Positions 41,668 to 52,058 of a stretch of 64,000 nt of DNA are shown piece by piece. Each line of letters begins with the position of its first letter. Position 1 is the stretch's first letter. A model generated the notes under the pieces. It made no database searches. It was not told where the DNA came from and saw nothing but the letters and a program-made list of their open reading frames with translations. Position numbers and translations under genes: made by a program. This DNA comes from Hyphomonas beringensis (GTDB lineage: Bacteria > Pseudomonadota > Alphaproteobacteria > Caulobacterales > Hyphomonadaceae). The stretch lies in assembly GCF_000682755.1 (NCBI RefSeq), contig NZ_AWFF01000030.1:1-64000 (forward strand). Direction: 5' to 3'.

Positions 41668-42813
41668 TCAGGCTTTTTCCTTCAGCACTGTGCGTTTGGC
41701 CGCCTGTAACCACGCATCTGCCACGCCTTTAAAGTCTTCCGGCGTGCTATTCCATCCAAAGCTGGTGCGGATTGCAGATTCCGCAAGGGCATCAGATGCG
41801 CCCATGGCCAGCAATACGAGCGAGCGCTTCACCTTTCCAGACGAACATGCAGACCCGGCTGAAATACAGACGCCAGCCAGATCCATGGCCATCACCTGCG
41901 TTTCGGCCGCAAAGCCAGGCAAGGCGAAATTGGATGTACCAGCCAGACGGTCTGCGCCCTTGCCCATGACTGTCACGCCTGCCACTTCTTCCAGTCGGCG
42001 CTCCATCTCGTCACGATGTGTCGATAGTTTAGCATATTTTGGCATGTCGCGCAGGGCCGCTTCGATTGCGGCATGAAATCCGGCAAACGCCGCTACGTTT
42101 TCCGTGCCTGAGCGCAGGCCGCGCTCCTGACCGCCGCCCTGCTGAACCGCCTTCAATGGCGCGCCTGCCCGGTGCCACAAGGCGCCCGCGCCCTGCGGCC
42201 CGCCAATCTTGTGCGCGGACAGGCTGAGATAATCGACGCCCAGCATGGCCACATTGACCGGGATCTTGCCGAGCCCCTGAACTGCATCACAGACGGTCAG
42301 CCCTTCGGCCTCGCGCACCAGGGCCGCCGCCTCAGCCACTGGCTGGATCACGCCTGTCTCATTATTCGCCAGCATCAGGCACAGGACCGGAACGCCCTTG
42401 GCGTCATGGTCCCAATCCGACAGGCGCGCGGTGAGATCCTCAAGATCAATAATGCCTTCCGGCGTGACATAGGCTGTTTCGACACGTGCGCCTGAGAAAG
42501 CCGCCGCCTTCGCAATCGCCTCATGTTCAATCGCCGAGACCAAAAAGGTACATTTGCCTTCCAATGCCGCCACGATTCCGTGAATGGCCAGATTGTCAGC
42601 CTCCGTGCCGCCACTGGTCAGCACCACGTCTTCCGCGCGGCTACCAATGGCCCCGCCAATGGCCGCACGTGCTTTTTCCAATACAGCGCGCGCTGCCCGT
42701 CCGGCCGTGTGGACCGATGACGGGTTGGTCGCTCCCATGTCCCAAACAGCCTGCATGGCATCACGGGCTTCGGGCCTCAGAGGAGAGGTTGCATTGTGGT
42801 CTGCATAGATCAT
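41668..42813 (-). CDS. Cysteine desulfurase (NifS/IscS-like, group I)
   Basis: The 381-residue PLP enzyme is a group I desulfurase: YADHNATSPLRPEARDAM (3-20), TSGGTEADNLAIHG, the PLP lysine in LSAHKIGGPQGAG and the flexible-loop cysteine in ISAGSACSSGKVKRS. It opens the suf operon, so the operon holds two desulfurases, this one and SufS, as is frequent in alphaproteobacteria. No IscR/RirA regulator gene precedes it here. The upstream gap to the divergent hydrolase is about 110 bases. Confidence 0.93.
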   Translation of the reverse strand: MIYADHNATSPLRPEARDAMQAVWDMGATNPSSVHTAGRAARAVLEKARAAIGGAIGSRAEDVVLTSGGTEADNLAIHGIVAALEGKCTFLVSAIEHEAIAKAAAFSGARVETAYVTPEGIIDLEDLTARLSDWDHDAKGVPVLCLMLANNETGVIQPVAEAAALVREAEGLTVCDAVQGLGKIPVNVAMLGVDYLSLSAHKIGGPQGAGALWHRAGAPLKAVQQGGGQERGLRSGTENVAAFAGFHAAIEAALRDMPKYAKLSTHRDEMERRLEEVAGVTVMGKGADRLAGTSNFALPGFAAETQVMAMDLAGVCISAGSACSSGKVKRSLVLLAMGASDALAESAIRTSFGWNSTPEDFKGVADAWLQAAKRTVLKEKA

Positions 42814-42922
42814 GTAATGAATATACGTACTTCCGGCGTTTTTTGCAGGTGCAGAAAAATTTGCTTTTCATACAGCAAATGGCTTATGACCGCGCCCTTC
42901 CCCCGTGACCAGCGAGTATAAC

Positions 42923-43600
42923 ATGGCAGAACTCATAATTCCTGGCCCACAGGGCCGCATTGAAGCACGCTACACTGAGCCGCCTTATGAAGGCGCGCCC
43001 ATTGCTCTGATCCTGCATCCTCACCCGAAAGCAGGCGGTACCATGCAGGATCCGATCACGATCATGCTGTATCAGATGTTCGAGAGACACGGCTTCGGCG
43101 TCCTGCGGTACAATTCTCGCGGCGTCGGCCGCAGCCAGGGCCAATACGACCAGGGCGTAGGTGAGCTGGAAGATGCCGCCTATGTGCTCGATTATGTCGA
43201 GAACCTGTCTGAAAGCCCCCGCTTTGTTTGGTGCGCCGGGTACAGCTTCGGAGCCTGGATCACGCTTCAGCTGCTGATGCGTCGCCCCGAGATCGACGGC
43301 TTCCTGGCAGTCTCCCCGCCGGCCAACCATTATGACCTGTCCTTCCTGGCACCCTGTCCGGCCTCAGGCCTGATCGTCTCTGGCGACTCCGACTCGATCT
43401 CCTCACCTGAAGATGTTGAGCGCGCGCTGACCAAGGTTCGCGTTCAGAAGGGTGAACAGATTGACCGCGCCCGCATCAAAGGGGCCAACCACTTCTATCA
43501 GGACAAACGCGAAGAGCTGATCGGCCTTTGCGAGGAATACCTTCTGCAGCGTCTGGCAGATGCCGAAGAAAAGCTGCGGCTGGAAGCTGAAAAAGACTAA
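42923..43600 (+). CDS. Alpha/beta hydrolase (COG2945-like)
   Basis: The 225-residue protein is a small alpha/beta hydrolase: LILHPHPKAGGTMQD near residues 29-43, YNSRGVGRSQG, the elbow AGYSFGAW with serine nucleophile, and a C-terminal GANHFY histidine. This family is widespread and uncharacterised in bacteria. The ATG at 42923 is preferred over a GTG at 42905, neither having a clear ribosome site. It is divergent from the suf operon and overlaps the convergent anmK gene by four bases. Confidence 0.87.
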   Translation: MAELIIPGPQGRIEARYTEPPYEGAPIALILHPHPKAGGTMQDPITIMLYQMFERHGFGVLRYNSRGVGRSQGQYDQGVGELEDAAYVLDYVENLSESPRFVWCAGYSFGAWITLQLLMRRPEIDGFLAVSPPANHYDLSFLAPCPASGLIVSGDSDSISSPEDVERALTKVRVQKGEQIDRARIKGANHFYQDKREELIGLCEEYLLQRLADAEEKLRLEAEKD

Positions 43601-44715
43601 TCCAGCAATATGCCGCCTGTCAGCGGAGCCGGAACGCCCGTCGTATCCGGCCAGCTGATGGGCAGGCCCTTTGCGGTTCGCGCTGCCAGATAGGCAAACG
43701 CCTCCGCCTCAATCGAATCCCCGCGCCAGCCAACCTCTTCTGCCGTCAGGACGGGACACGCCATTGCTGCGCGCAGGAAAGCCATAAGTGTCGGATTATG
43801 CCGCCCTCCGCCACAGGCGATTACGCGCCGGGGGTATTCGGCCAGTTGCGAGAGACCCGCTGCAACAGCCCGCGCAGAGAATGCTGTCAGCGTCGCTGCA
43901 CCATCCTCCAGAGACAGGCCACGCACCATTTCAGCGCTGAAATCATAACGGTCCAGAGATTTCGGAGGTGGCTGGCGGAACCAGTCACGTTCAAGCAAGC
44001 CGGCAAGCAAGCCCTCATCAACCTGCCCCGCCGCAGCAAGCCTGCCATCGACATCATGCGTGCCCTGCCTGTGAGCCTCCACCCACTCATCAACTGGGCC
44101 GTTGGCTGGTCCGGTATCGAAGGCAACCAGCGTTCCGTCTGAAGTGCGCACCGTGATGTTGGCAACGCCCCCCAGATTCAGCACGCAGGACGTTTCATCC
44201 CCGAGCCGGCGCAACAGCGCAGCATGGTAGGCTGGCGCTAAGGGCGCACCTTGCCCGCCTTGGGAAACGTCATGCGTCCTGAAATCATAAGCGAGCGGCA
44301 CCCCTAGAGCGCGGTGCATCGCGGGCCCATCAATCAGCTGAAGCGTCTCACCCTTCTGGCTATCTTTAGGTGCCCTGTGCAAAACCGTCTGACCGTGCAC
44401 GCCAGCAAGGGCAGGCCGAGGTCCGTCCCATGCGTCGAGCAGCGCCTGCCAGGTCTCCTGGTGGGTTGAGGTGATGACAGTGCGAGCCTGCGCAAAAAGG
44501 GCCGCGGGTGGCTCGCCTGTCCAGTTCCAGGCGCGGGCGGCCTCTGTTGCCTGCTGCAGAATAAGGCGCTCTTCCGGCAGATATTTACGCTCGGCCGTCG
44601 CGCCAAAATCCAGCACATTCTCGCCATCCGTCAGGATCAAGGCGGCATCAACGGCATCCAGGGAAGTGCCGGACATAAAGCCTGCGACCCATTGGTATTC
44701 AGATTTTTCACTCAC
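43597..44715 (-). CDS. anmK: Anhydro-N-acetylmuramic acid kinase
   Basis: The protein of about 372 residues belongs to the AnmK family ([15 protein letters not shown] near the N-terminus; [38 protein letters not shown]). It phosphorylates 1,6-anhydro-MurNAc in peptidoglycan recycling. The start is placed at GTG 44715 because AGAGGTGATC lies just upstream and it gives the family length; the frame is open to an ATG at 44760, only 15 bases from the divergent tyrS start. Confidence 0.92.
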   Translation of the reverse strand: MSEKSEYQWVAGFMSGTSLDAVDAALILTDGENVLDFGATAERKYLPEERLILQQATEAARAWNWTGEPPAALFAQARTVITSTHQETWQALLDAWDGPRPALAGVHGQTVLHRAPKDSQKGETLQLIDGPAMHRALGVPLAYDFRTHDVSQGGQGAPLAPAYHAALLRRLGDETSCVLNLGGVANITVRTSDGTLVAFDTGPANGPVDEWVEAHRQGTHDVDGRLAAAGQVDEGLLAGLLERDWFRQPPPKSLDRYDFSAEMVRGLSLEDGAATLTAFSARAVAAGLSQLAEYPRRVIACGGGRHNPTLMAFLRAAMACPVLTAEEVGWRGDSIEAEAFAYLAARTAKGLPISWPDTTGVPAPLTGGILLD

Positions 44716-44774
44716 AGAGTTCAAGATCACCTCTTTCCATGGTACGCGCGGCTTCCTCACGGAGACACGAGAAA

Positions 44775-46025
44775 ATGAGCGAATACAAGTCGGAATTCCT
44801 GAAGACCCTCTCAGACCGGGGTTACATCAAGCAAGTCACGCATCCAAAGGAACTGGATACGTATTGCGACCAAGGGACTCCGATTGGTTATATCGGCTTC
44901 GACGCGACGGCGGATAGCCTTCACGTCGGCTCCCTGTTGCAGATCATGATGCTGCGCCGCCTTCAGAAGGCTGGGGGCAAGCCGATCGTCCTGATGGGCG
45001 GCGGCACCACGAAAGTGGGCGACCCGACCGACAAGGAAAAGTCTCGCCCGCTGCTGACCAATGAGCAGATCGAAGCGAACATAGCCGGTATCAAGAAGGC
45101 ATTCGAACCGTTCCTGAAGTTCGGCGACGGCCCGACGGATGCCATCATGGTCAATAATGACGACTGGCTGAGCAAGGTCGGCTATATCGACATGCTGCGC
45201 GAAGTGGGCGTGCACTTCACCATCAACACAATGGTGAAACAGGATACGGTTGCCCGCCGCCTCACCAATGAGCAGCCCTACACCTTCCTCGAATTCAACT
45301 ACCTGTTGATGCAGTCCTATGACTACCTTGAACTGTTCCGTCGGCAGAATTGCCGCCTGCAGTTTGGCGGGTCTGACCAATGGGGCAACATCGTTGGCGG
45401 TGTTGACCTGGTCCACAAGGCCGATGGCGGCGAAGTGTACGGTCTCACGGCGCACCTCATCACGACGGCATCTGGCGGAAAGATGGGCAAGACAGCGGAT
45501 GGCGCTGTCTGGCTGAATGCTGACCGCAAGAGCCCGTATGAGTACTGGCAGTTCTGGCGCAATACCGAAGACGCGGACGTAGGCCGCTTCTTGCGCCTGT
45601 TCACCGAGCTGCCCCTCGACGAGATCGCCCGCCTCGAATCTCTCGAAGGCGCAGAGATCAATCAGGCGAAGGTTACGCTGGCCAATGAGGCAACCACGCT
45701 GCTGCATGGCGAGGCCGCCGCGAAGGAAGCTGAAGCAGCGGCCTCAGCGGTTTTCGCGCAAGGAGGCTCGGCTGAAGCACTGCCAACCGTCGAAGTCACC
45801 AAAGAAGAGATTGTAGGCGGCATGCTGGTCGCAGCAGCCTTCATGGCCGCCGGCCTGACCGAGTCCAATGGCGAGGCCCGCAGACTGATCAAGCAAGGCG
45901 CCGCCAAGGTGAATGATGTTCAGGTCAAAGACCAGAATGCCGCTTTGTCAGCAGATGATATCGTCGACGGTACGATTAAGCTATCGGCCGGCAAGAAGCG
46001 TCACGCCCTGGTGAAAGCAGTCTAG
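44775..46025 (+). CDS. tyrS: Tyrosyl-tRNA synthetase
   Basis: The 416-residue class I synthetase has the HIGH-type motif HVGSLLQ, the tyrosine pocket region [16 protein letters not shown], the KMSKS-type motif [10 protein letters not shown] and a C-terminal S4 domain ([19 protein letters not shown]). The KMSKS loop reads KMGKT, as in the TyrRS family branch of many alphaproteobacteria. It is divergent from anmK and its 3' end overlaps the AsmA-like gene by four bases. The ATG at 44775 follows GGAGACACGAG. Confidence 0.96.
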   Translation: MSEYKSEFLKTLSDRGYIKQVTHPKELDTYCDQGTPIGYIGFDATADSLHVGSLLQIMMLRRLQKAGGKPIVLMGGGTTKVGDPTDKEKSRPLLTNEQIEANIAGIKKAFEPFLKFGDGPTDAIMVNNDDWLSKVGYIDMLREVGVHFTINTMVKQDTVARRLTNEQPYTFLEFNYLLMQSYDYLELFRRQNCRLQFGGSDQWGNIVGGVDLVHKADGGEVYGLTAHLITTASGGKMGKTADGAVWLNADRKSPYEYWQFWRNTEDADVGRFLRLFTELPLDEIARLESLEGAEINQAKVTLANEATTLLHGEAAAKEAEAAASAVFAQGGSAEALPTVEVTKEEIVGGMLVAAAFMAAGLTESNGEARRLIKQGAAKVNDVQVKDQNAALSADDIVDGTIKLSAGKKRHALVKAV

Positions 46026-49000
46026 AATTCCTCTTCAGGAATAGGCGGCAGTTCGGACGGGATCGGCTCATCTTCGGGCCGAGGCTTGGCCTCTGGAATG
46101 GATGTATCCGCCGGGTTTTCAAACACTCGGCGGATAACCCCAGGCGCCAGGGCGGATAGCGGGTTCACGGACACGTTCGCTTTTTCAAGGCTTCCCCGCA
46201 CGCTGTAGGTCAGCGAAAAAACACCTTCGCCATCGCGGCCAACAACAAGGTCCCCGATGATCGGAATGCTACCGAGTGCGGAGTTCATCCCGAAGCTGGG
46301 CACGAGAACGCCATCCACGCTGATCTCATTTGTCCCGGACTCAAGAAATCCGTTCACGGTCAAACCCAGCGCCGGCCCCTGGGCCTTGCCGCCTGTCACG
46401 ACATAGCGGTCCGCTGCCAGCGTCAGCGGAATATCTATGCGTGAGAAGAGCACGCCTTCGCCGCCAAGGGTGTCCGCCAGACCACGCAGGGAAGCCAGGG
46501 AAAGTATCTGCGTGAGAACAGGCGCATTCCGTACCCTGCCATTCGTAATGACAATCTCAAACTTTGAGGCCTGGCCTTTTGGCGCAAGCTTTCCATCCAC
46601 CTCAAGCTTGCCACCTTCCAGAAAGTCCAGACCGAGAAAGGCGCTGGCCAGAAACCCCGCATCGCCACTCACGACGTGAATATCTGTGCCGTCAGTTCCC
46701 GTGCCATCAAGGTTCACTTCGAACGGAGAGCCATCATCGGTGGCCCCATTGGCAGCAAAGCGCTGCATCCCTGCAGATGTTGAATACCATGACGCGGTGG
46801 CACCGCGAACATTCAATCCCGGCCCAAGGGTCAGCGTATCCAGATTGGCATCCACCCGCAGCGGCGTTCCATTATCGGAGTCAGCGTTCTCAATCGCACC
46901 GAGACCAGGAAGCGCGCCCGTAAGGTCCAGATATGTCCCCTCCAGACCAACGACGAGATTACCATCATCCCCCCTGCGCACATCTCCTTTTACGTCAGCC
47001 GTATCGGCCAGATAGGCGCGCCGCACGTCTGCAGAGATCAGGCGGGAATCCTTGCCCAGCGCAAATGTGCCGTCAAAATAGGCCTCCGCACTGGTGAATA
47101 GCACATCAGATGAAAAACCGTCTTCCTTGTTCGAATAGACGACAGACACCTTGCCGCTGTCTCCCGCAGGCTTGATCCAGCCCAATTCAGACAAATCAAT
47201 GCGCGCCTCAGTCAGATCTGCTGAGATCGTCGCGAGAGACACAGACTCATCTGCGATAGAGGCCTGGATTTCTGCCGGAACTTCTCCGGTCAGATATGCC
47301 CTGCCCGGCAAACCAAACCGGTTCAGCACATCCGCTGTTATGATCGCACTCGCGGTGAGCGCAGAGGGTTGATCATCATCATTGAACCCATCCCGCCAAG
47401 TATATTGGACTGGTGCAGGGCCGAGTTCTCCGAAACCGGAAATCATGATCCCATCCTGATCGACATTGATCTTGGAGGACGCTTCTTTCAAATTCAGACC
47501 CAGAGCAGCATTCTTCAGGCCGCCATTCTCCAGAGTGCCAATGGCGGTGAAACGGACATCTTCATACGGAACATCGTCAAGCGCAGGACGGAACATCTCG
47601 AATGTCATTTCGGCATCTCCGCTTAGACGCTCGGCATCAAAATCAAGCTGCAGGCGAGATTCATTGAGAATGCGAATAATATTCTGAACAGGCCCCCTGC
47701 CTTTGGCAAATACCCGGAAGTCCTCTCCCTTGGGATTAAAGGCCGGAAAGTCGACCAGAGCCTCGTCGACATCCCAACCGCCATAGTCAGCTGAATCGAC
47801 CGTCACACGAAAGCTGTTGCCCGTCAGACGTCCCTTGCCTGCAGCATTTTTCACAGCGGGCAAATCATCCAGAAAACGCACCTGCGCGCCCGTAACATTA
47901 AAGGTGAGGTTCAGATCCTCATCTCTGAGATACCCTTCGGCCAGACTGTCACGCTTGAGCTCGAGACGCCCCTTCAGGCCGGAGACATCTGCTGCTTCGA
48001 TACGCTCGTCTGTGAAGTTGCGCGCGCCCGTACCCAGCCCGACAGGCCAGAGAGCCAGAACAGTATTCTTGGTGACAGCGCCTTCTGTTTCCAATTCGAT
48101 CGTGCCCAGAATAGGCGGCTCATTCTCTTTCTTGTCCTTGGTCAGGGCAAGATCAAGGTCGGCCTTGAAGAGCGTTTCGCCATAACGAAAGGTCGCATGC
48201 GTCTTCTCAATGCGGCGCTCTGGCAGATCGATATGACCTTTGAAATTTACGGCTCCAAGCTGCAGGGCAGTTTCAAAGCCCGGAGTCAGATCAAGCACAA
48301 GATCCTTGCTCTGCATCTGGAAAGGCCTGGGTCCTGTGCCCTTCAGGGCGTCGTTCAGGCTGAGGGAAAGCTCTCCTGAGACCGGCCCCGCCTTTGTACT
48401 TGTCCCCACAAGATCCAGCTGGTCCTCTCCGGCCTTGTAAGTCAGCGTGACATCCAGGTCGGAAACATCCCGCGCTTCGCCGCCAAAAGGTATTTTTCCT
48501 TCCGCCAGATGCGCCTTGAGAGCCACCTGTTCGACACCGGCACTTGCCGATGTATCAAACTCAACGGAGACATCGGCCGGCAGGCCGGTCAGGTTTTCCC
48601 CGCCGACACCAAAACGGCTTGCAAGGTCTGCAAGCGGCCAGTCTGCTACAGCGAACTCGGCAGACATGCGCTGGCTGAGATCGCTCGTGCGGATGTCCAT
48701 TGCCACTCCGCCAGGCAGGCCTTCGCCAACACCGCTTCCGGAAACCGACAGGCTGAGGCCATCCTCATCCCTGGACATCAGCCCCCGGGAATCGATCAGC
48801 TGCATGACAGGCGCACCTTGAGCGTCCTTCACCCGGATTTCAAAATTCTCGAAAGACACCCGTTCGAGGCTGAACTCTTGCTGTGCTTGCTGAAGGGCCG
48901 TCAGCACTTGTGGAAGCACGGTGTTGGCGCGATCCAGCCATTCTGAAGGATTTTGTGGCAAGGTGCCTTCCGGCAGCTCTGGCAGAGGATCTCCGCCAAC

Positions 49001-49405
49001 GCGCCACGTACCGTCTGCTGTCTCGTCAACATTGACCCAGCCATCCTGCATCGCCAACCCGAGAACCTCGACATCCCCGAAGACGAGTGCAGAGCCAGCC
49101 AGAACGATTCTGGCGCGCTTGGCCTCGGCGGCCACGTTGCCATCATCATCCATCAGGCGAAGATCATTACCTGTCACCAGAACCCGGCGATCCTTGGTGG
49201 ACCATTCAAGATAGACATCATCGAGGGTAACAGGCCGGCCATTCCTGGCACTGGAAATCGCTTTCTCGATATCATCCCGAAACATTTCGAGTTTGATCGG
49301 GCCGCTTGAGAGCCGGAAGACCAGAATTCCCGCGAGAACAATAGCCAGTAGAATCAAGCCGCCCAGAATCTCGAGAACGATGAGTGAGGCTTTCTTACGG
49401 ACCAA
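46022..49405 (-). CDS. AsmA/YhdP-like (DUF3971) envelope protein
   Basis: The 1127-residue protein has one N-terminal transmembrane helix ([20 protein letters not shown]) followed by a very long periplasmic region of beta-strands typical of DUF3971/AsmA-like proteins, ending with [31 protein letters not shown] and a proline-rich acidic tail ([20 protein letters not shown]). Such proteins form bridges that carry phospholipids between the inner and outer membranes. The start is a TTG behind GGAGCCGAGAT, as no ATG is available nearby. It is divergent from bcp. Confidence 0.88.
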   Translation of the reverse strand: MVRKKASLIVLEILGGLILLAIVLAGILVFRLSSGPIKLEMFRDDIEKAISSARNGRPVTLDDVYLEWSTKDRRVLVTGNDLRLMDDDGNVAAEAKRARIVLAGSALVFGDVEVLGLAMQDGWVNVDETADGTWRVGGDPLPELPEGTLPQNPSEWLDRANTVLPQVLTALQQAQQEFSLERVSFENFEIRVKDAQGAPVMQLIDSRGLMSRDEDGLSLSVSGSGVGEGLPGGVAMDIRTSDLSQRMSAEFAVADWPLADLASRFGVGGENLTGLPADVSVEFDTSASAGVEQVALKAHLAEGKIPFGGEARDVSDLDVTLTYKAGEDQLDLVGTSTKAGPVSGELSLSLNDALKGTGPRPFQMQSKDLVLDLTPGFETALQLGAVNFKGHIDLPERRIEKTHATFRYGETLFKADLDLALTKDKKENEPPILGTIELETEGAVTKNTVLALWPVGLGTGARNFTDERIEAADVSGLKGRLELKRDSLAEGYLRDEDLNLTFNVTGAQVRFLDDLPAVKNAAGKGRLTGNSFRVTVDSADYGGWDVDEALVDFPAFNPKGEDFRVFAKGRGPVQNIIRILNESRLQLDFDAERLSGDAEMTFEMFRPALDDVPYEDVRFTAIGTLENGGLKNAALGLNLKEASSKINVDQDGIMISGFGELGPAPVQYTWRDGFNDDDQPSALTASAIITADVLNRFGLPGRAYLTGEVPAEIQASIADESVSLATISADLTEARIDLSELGWIKPAGDSGKVSVVYSNKEDGFSSDVLFTSAEAYFDGTFALGKDSRLISADVRRAYLADTADVKGDVRRGDDGNLVVGLEGTYLDLTGALPGLGAIENADSDNGTPLRVDANLDTLTLGPGLNVRGATASWYSTSAGMQRFAANGATDDGSPFEVNLDGTGTDGTDIHVVSGDAGFLASAFLGLDFLEGGKLEVDGKLAPKGQASKFEIVITNGRVRNAPVLTQILSLASLRGLADTLGGEGVLFSRIDIPLTLAADRYVVTGGKAQGPALGLTVNGFLESGTNEISVDGVLVPSFGMNSALGSIPIIGDLVVGRDGEGVFSLTYSVRGSLEKANVSVNPLSALAPGVIRRVFENPADTSIPEAKPRPEDEPIPSELPPIPEEEF

Positions 49406-49504
49406 ATCTCGGCTCCGGTCTGGTGAGGGAGGTTACTTGAACCACGAACAACGGCTTACTAGCGATATATGCAACTGAATCTGAGCGTACCATAGGAGGA
49501 ATAC

Positions 49505-49969
49505 ATGGCAGACACACTTGAGGCAGGCGACAAGGCACCGGACTTCTCCATGCCGTCCACATCAGGCCCGGTTAAGCTGAGGGATTTCAAAGGCAATTAT
49601 CTGGTCCTGTACTTCTACCCAAAGGACAATACCCCGGGCTGCACGAATGAAGCGAAGGACTTCACTGCCCTCGCAGACGCATTTGAGGCAAAGGGTGCAA
49701 AAATTGTAGGCGTCTCTCGTGACAGTCTCAAAAAGCATGAAAATTTTGCTGCGAAGCACGAACTCAAAGTCATCTTGGCCAGCGACGAGACGGGCGCCGT
49801 AACCGAAACCTATGGCACCTGGGTCGAGAAGAAATTGTACGGACGCACATATATGGGAATTGCTCGCGAAACCTTCCTGATAGATCCGAAGGGAACAATC
49901 ATTAAAGTTTGGAAAAAAGTCCGCGTGAAGGGTCATGCAGAGGACGTTTTTGACTCCATACCGGAGTGA
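49505..49969 (+). CDS. bcp: Thiol peroxidase Bcp (PrxQ), single-cysteine type
   Basis: The 154-residue peroxiredoxin reduces hydroperoxides. The peroxidatic cysteine is Cys46 in NTPGCTNEAKDF. No other cysteine exists in the protein, so the resolving cysteine found five residues later in E. coli Bcp is absent, and regeneration must use another thiol. It has a good ribosome site (AGGAGG). It is divergent from the AsmA-like gene. Confidence 0.95.
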   Translation: MADTLEAGDKAPDFSMPSTSGPVKLRDFKGNYLVLYFYPKDNTPGCTNEAKDFTALADAFEAKGAKIVGVSRDSLKKHENFAAKHELKVILASDETGAVTETYGTWVEKKLYGRTYMGIARETFLIDPKGTIIKVWKKVRVKGHAEDVFDSIPE

Positions 49970-50175
49970 TCAATTTCCATTAAATATAAGGTCTAAGGCG
50001 AAATAATTTAATATTAATGGGAGGTTTACCCTATGAGGCGAAAATTAGCACAAATTATGCTCCTTAGGGGTTTCGTCTCGAAGTGATTAAGGTATGTATA
50101 TTAGCAACGGGTTTGGGAACTTGCTGTAAAGACTGTTGCAGTAGGCGGTGTGATTCCAGTCGACGGGTGGCGTGA

Positions 50176-51399
50176 ATGGCGAAATGGAGTGCGAACCTCA
50201 AGGCGACGTTCGATCGCGCATTTCCGGAACGGCAAATATATCATCGTAGTGGCGGCACAGTCCGTTACATTTCCATTTCTCCTTGGCAGCAGGCCATTTT
50301 CGCACTGGGTGCGGCAGCCGTTGCCGGGTGGACAATCTTCCTGACAGGTTCATTTGCGCTGGGCGGATCGTCCGGTGCGCTGACAGGCAATCCCGATGAT
50401 CGCGAGTTGGCCAAGTATGAGCGCTGGGTGCAGGAACTTCGCGCCAAGGACGCGCTGTCCCGGTCTCTCCTTGAAGAGCGCACTGACGCCTTCCAGAAGG
50501 AAACTGCCGAGTGGGAAGATCGCCAGAAAGCTCTGGAAGATCTGTTTGAACAGCTTAAGGGCGAAGAAGATCTGGAAGTATCCGCCCTGAAGGGTGATGG
50601 TTCAAACCTGCTCGTCCAAGCATCTATCGAGGAGGCTGATACACGTCAGTCCCGCGACAGTTTCCGTATGACCGCCTCATTGGATACAAGCGGCACACGT
50701 GTCAGCGTCCGCAACCTGAAATACAATCAGGAGCGTATGCTGAACGAAGCAGAAGAAATGGCCATTGATCGCGCAGAACGTGCGCGCAGCGTTATCCAGC
50801 TGACCTCCGTAGGCAGTGACCGTATTCTCTCCGGCACGGAAATGGGCGGTCCGCTTGTCTCCATGGCCAATCTGACTTCCGGCGCGAATGGTGTTTCCGA
50901 TCAAAGCGCCGCATTCTATCAGCGACTTGCCGAAACGCAGGCGCGGGTCGCTGAAATGCAGTATTATGAGCAAATTCTTGAAAGTCTGCCGATCAATCGG
51001 CCAGTCGGTGTACCATACCGTCTGACCAGTGATTATGGCGTCCGGGTCGATCCTTTTACGAAACGCCCCGGCTGGCATAATGGGCTTGATCTGGCAGCTT
51101 ACCGTAACGCACCCATCGTGGCCTCCGGGCCGGGTGTTGTGAGCTATGCTGGGGCACGCTCAGGGTACGGGCGTCTGGTGGAAATCGACCATGGGCATGG
51201 ATTCAAGTCCCGCTATGGCCACTTGCGCTCCATTACGGTAAAAAAAGGGGACATCGTTAATGTCGGTGACCTTGTGGGGAAGATGGGCACGACTGGGCGA
51301 AGCACCGGCGACCACCTTCATTTCGAAGTGTGGTTCAACGGCAAACCATATGATCCTATTAAATTCTTGAAAGCAGGCCGTCATGTTCACCAAAAGTAA
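50176..51399 (+). CDS. lmdC: M23 peptidase LmdC-like, bactofilin partner
   Basis: The 407-residue protein has a cytoplasmic N-terminal tail of about 40 residues rich in basic and aromatic residues (AFPERQIYHRSGG), a transmembrane helix (AIFALGAAAVAGWTIFLTGS), a coiled-coil stretch (residues about 75-230) and a C-terminal M23 LytM domain: HNGLDLAAY, YGHL and GDHLHFEVW with the metal-binding histidines. It is a peptidoglycan endopeptidase in the periplasm. The bactofilin gene overlaps its end, matching the LmdC-BacA pair that shapes Hyphomonas and related cells, where the short N-terminal tail binds the bactofilin. Confidence 0.9.
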   Translation: MAKWSANLKATFDRAFPERQIYHRSGGTVRYISISPWQQAIFALGAAAVAGWTIFLTGSFALGGSSGALTGNPDDRELAKYERWVQELRAKDALSRSLLEERTDAFQKETAEWEDRQKALEDLFEQLKGEEDLEVSALKGDGSNLLVQASIEEADTRQSRDSFRMTASLDTSGTRVSVRNLKYNQERMLNEAEEMAIDRAERARSVIQLTSVGSDRILSGTEMGGPLVSMANLTSGANGVSDQSAAFYQRLAETQARVAEMQYYEQILESLPINRPVGVPYRLTSDYGVRVDPFTKRPGWHNGLDLAAYRNAPIVASGPGVVSYAGARSGYGRLVEIDHGHGFKSRYGHLRSITVKKGDIVNVGDLVGKMGTTGRSTGDHLHFEVWFNGKPYDPIKFLKAGRHVHQK

Positions 51400-51910
51400 T
51401 AAATCCTCAGCCTCGACCCCACCGCAGGCCGAACCCATGAAAGCTGCTCCCGCGCAGGATGCCATTCGTGGCGCCTCCTCCAAACCCGCAGCTCGCGCAG
51501 CATCCATCATTTGCGCCGACATGAAGATCAATGGCTCTGTCAGCTCTGAAGGCGCGCTTCAGATTGACGGCGTGGTGGACGGCGACGTCACCGCAACCGA
51601 CATCACCATCGGTGCCAGTGGCCACATTACCGGCGAAGTGAAAGCCGAAGTGGTCAAGGTCAAAGGCCGCATCAAAGGTTCCATCCGCGCTCGCAAGGTC
51701 GAGCTGGAAACCGGCGCGCACGTTAAAGGCGACATCGTTCACTCTTCCCTGCAGATCCAGTCCAATGCTGTATTTGAAGGCCAGGTGAAGCACGCGGAAG
51801 ATCCGCTGAAGGACACAGCGCCTCGCGCCGCAGCCGAAAGCAGACCATCTGCCAGCGTTACGCCGCCGGCGGCAAATGCGAACTTCGGTATTTCGCCGAA
51901 CGCTTCCTAG
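51383..51910 (+). CDS. bacA: Bactofilin
   Basis: The 175-residue protein has a disordered N-terminal arm, the bactofilin (DUF583) beta-helix core from about residue 45 to 145 (SIICADMKINGSVSSEG, GDVTATDITIG, GHITGEVKAEVVKVKGRIKG, HVKGDIVHSSLQ) and a disordered alanine-rich tail. Bactofilins polymerise into filaments without nucleotide and position cell wall enzymes. It overlaps the M23 gene by 17 bases and so is translationally coupled to it. A terminator follows. Confidence 0.95.
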   Translation: MFTKSNKSSASTPPQAEPMKAAPAQDAIRGASSKPAARAASIICADMKINGSVSSEGALQIDGVVDGDVTATDITIGASGHITGEVKAEVVKVKGRIKGSIRARKVELETGAHVKGDIVHSSLQIQSNAVFEGQVKHAEDPLKDTAPRAAAESRPSASVTPPAANANFGISPNAS

Positions 51911-51935
51911 TTCATTCCTCATTCGGGAATACTGG

Positions 51936-51964
51936 CAGCGGCTTCTTCGGAGGCCGCTGTTTTT
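51936..51964 (+). terminator. Rho-independent terminator after bacA
   Basis: The 7-base perfect stem CAGCGGC/GCCGCTG with loop TTCTTCGGAG is followed by TTTTT, about 25 bases after the bactofilin stop codon. Confidence 0.92.
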
Positions 51965-52058
51965 CCATTCGGAACAAAGCCTTGCCTTCGCTAGACTTGC
52001 TAGCTGTGCACCGGCTGTCTAGGGTCCGCCCCAAACAGAAACAAGTTTGAGGTGTCTC

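Noticed and set aside
50080-50110. CtrA-like site TTAA-N7-TTAA near the lmdC promoter
   Set aside because: Only one TTAA half is present with a poor second half (ATTAG at the wrong spacing).
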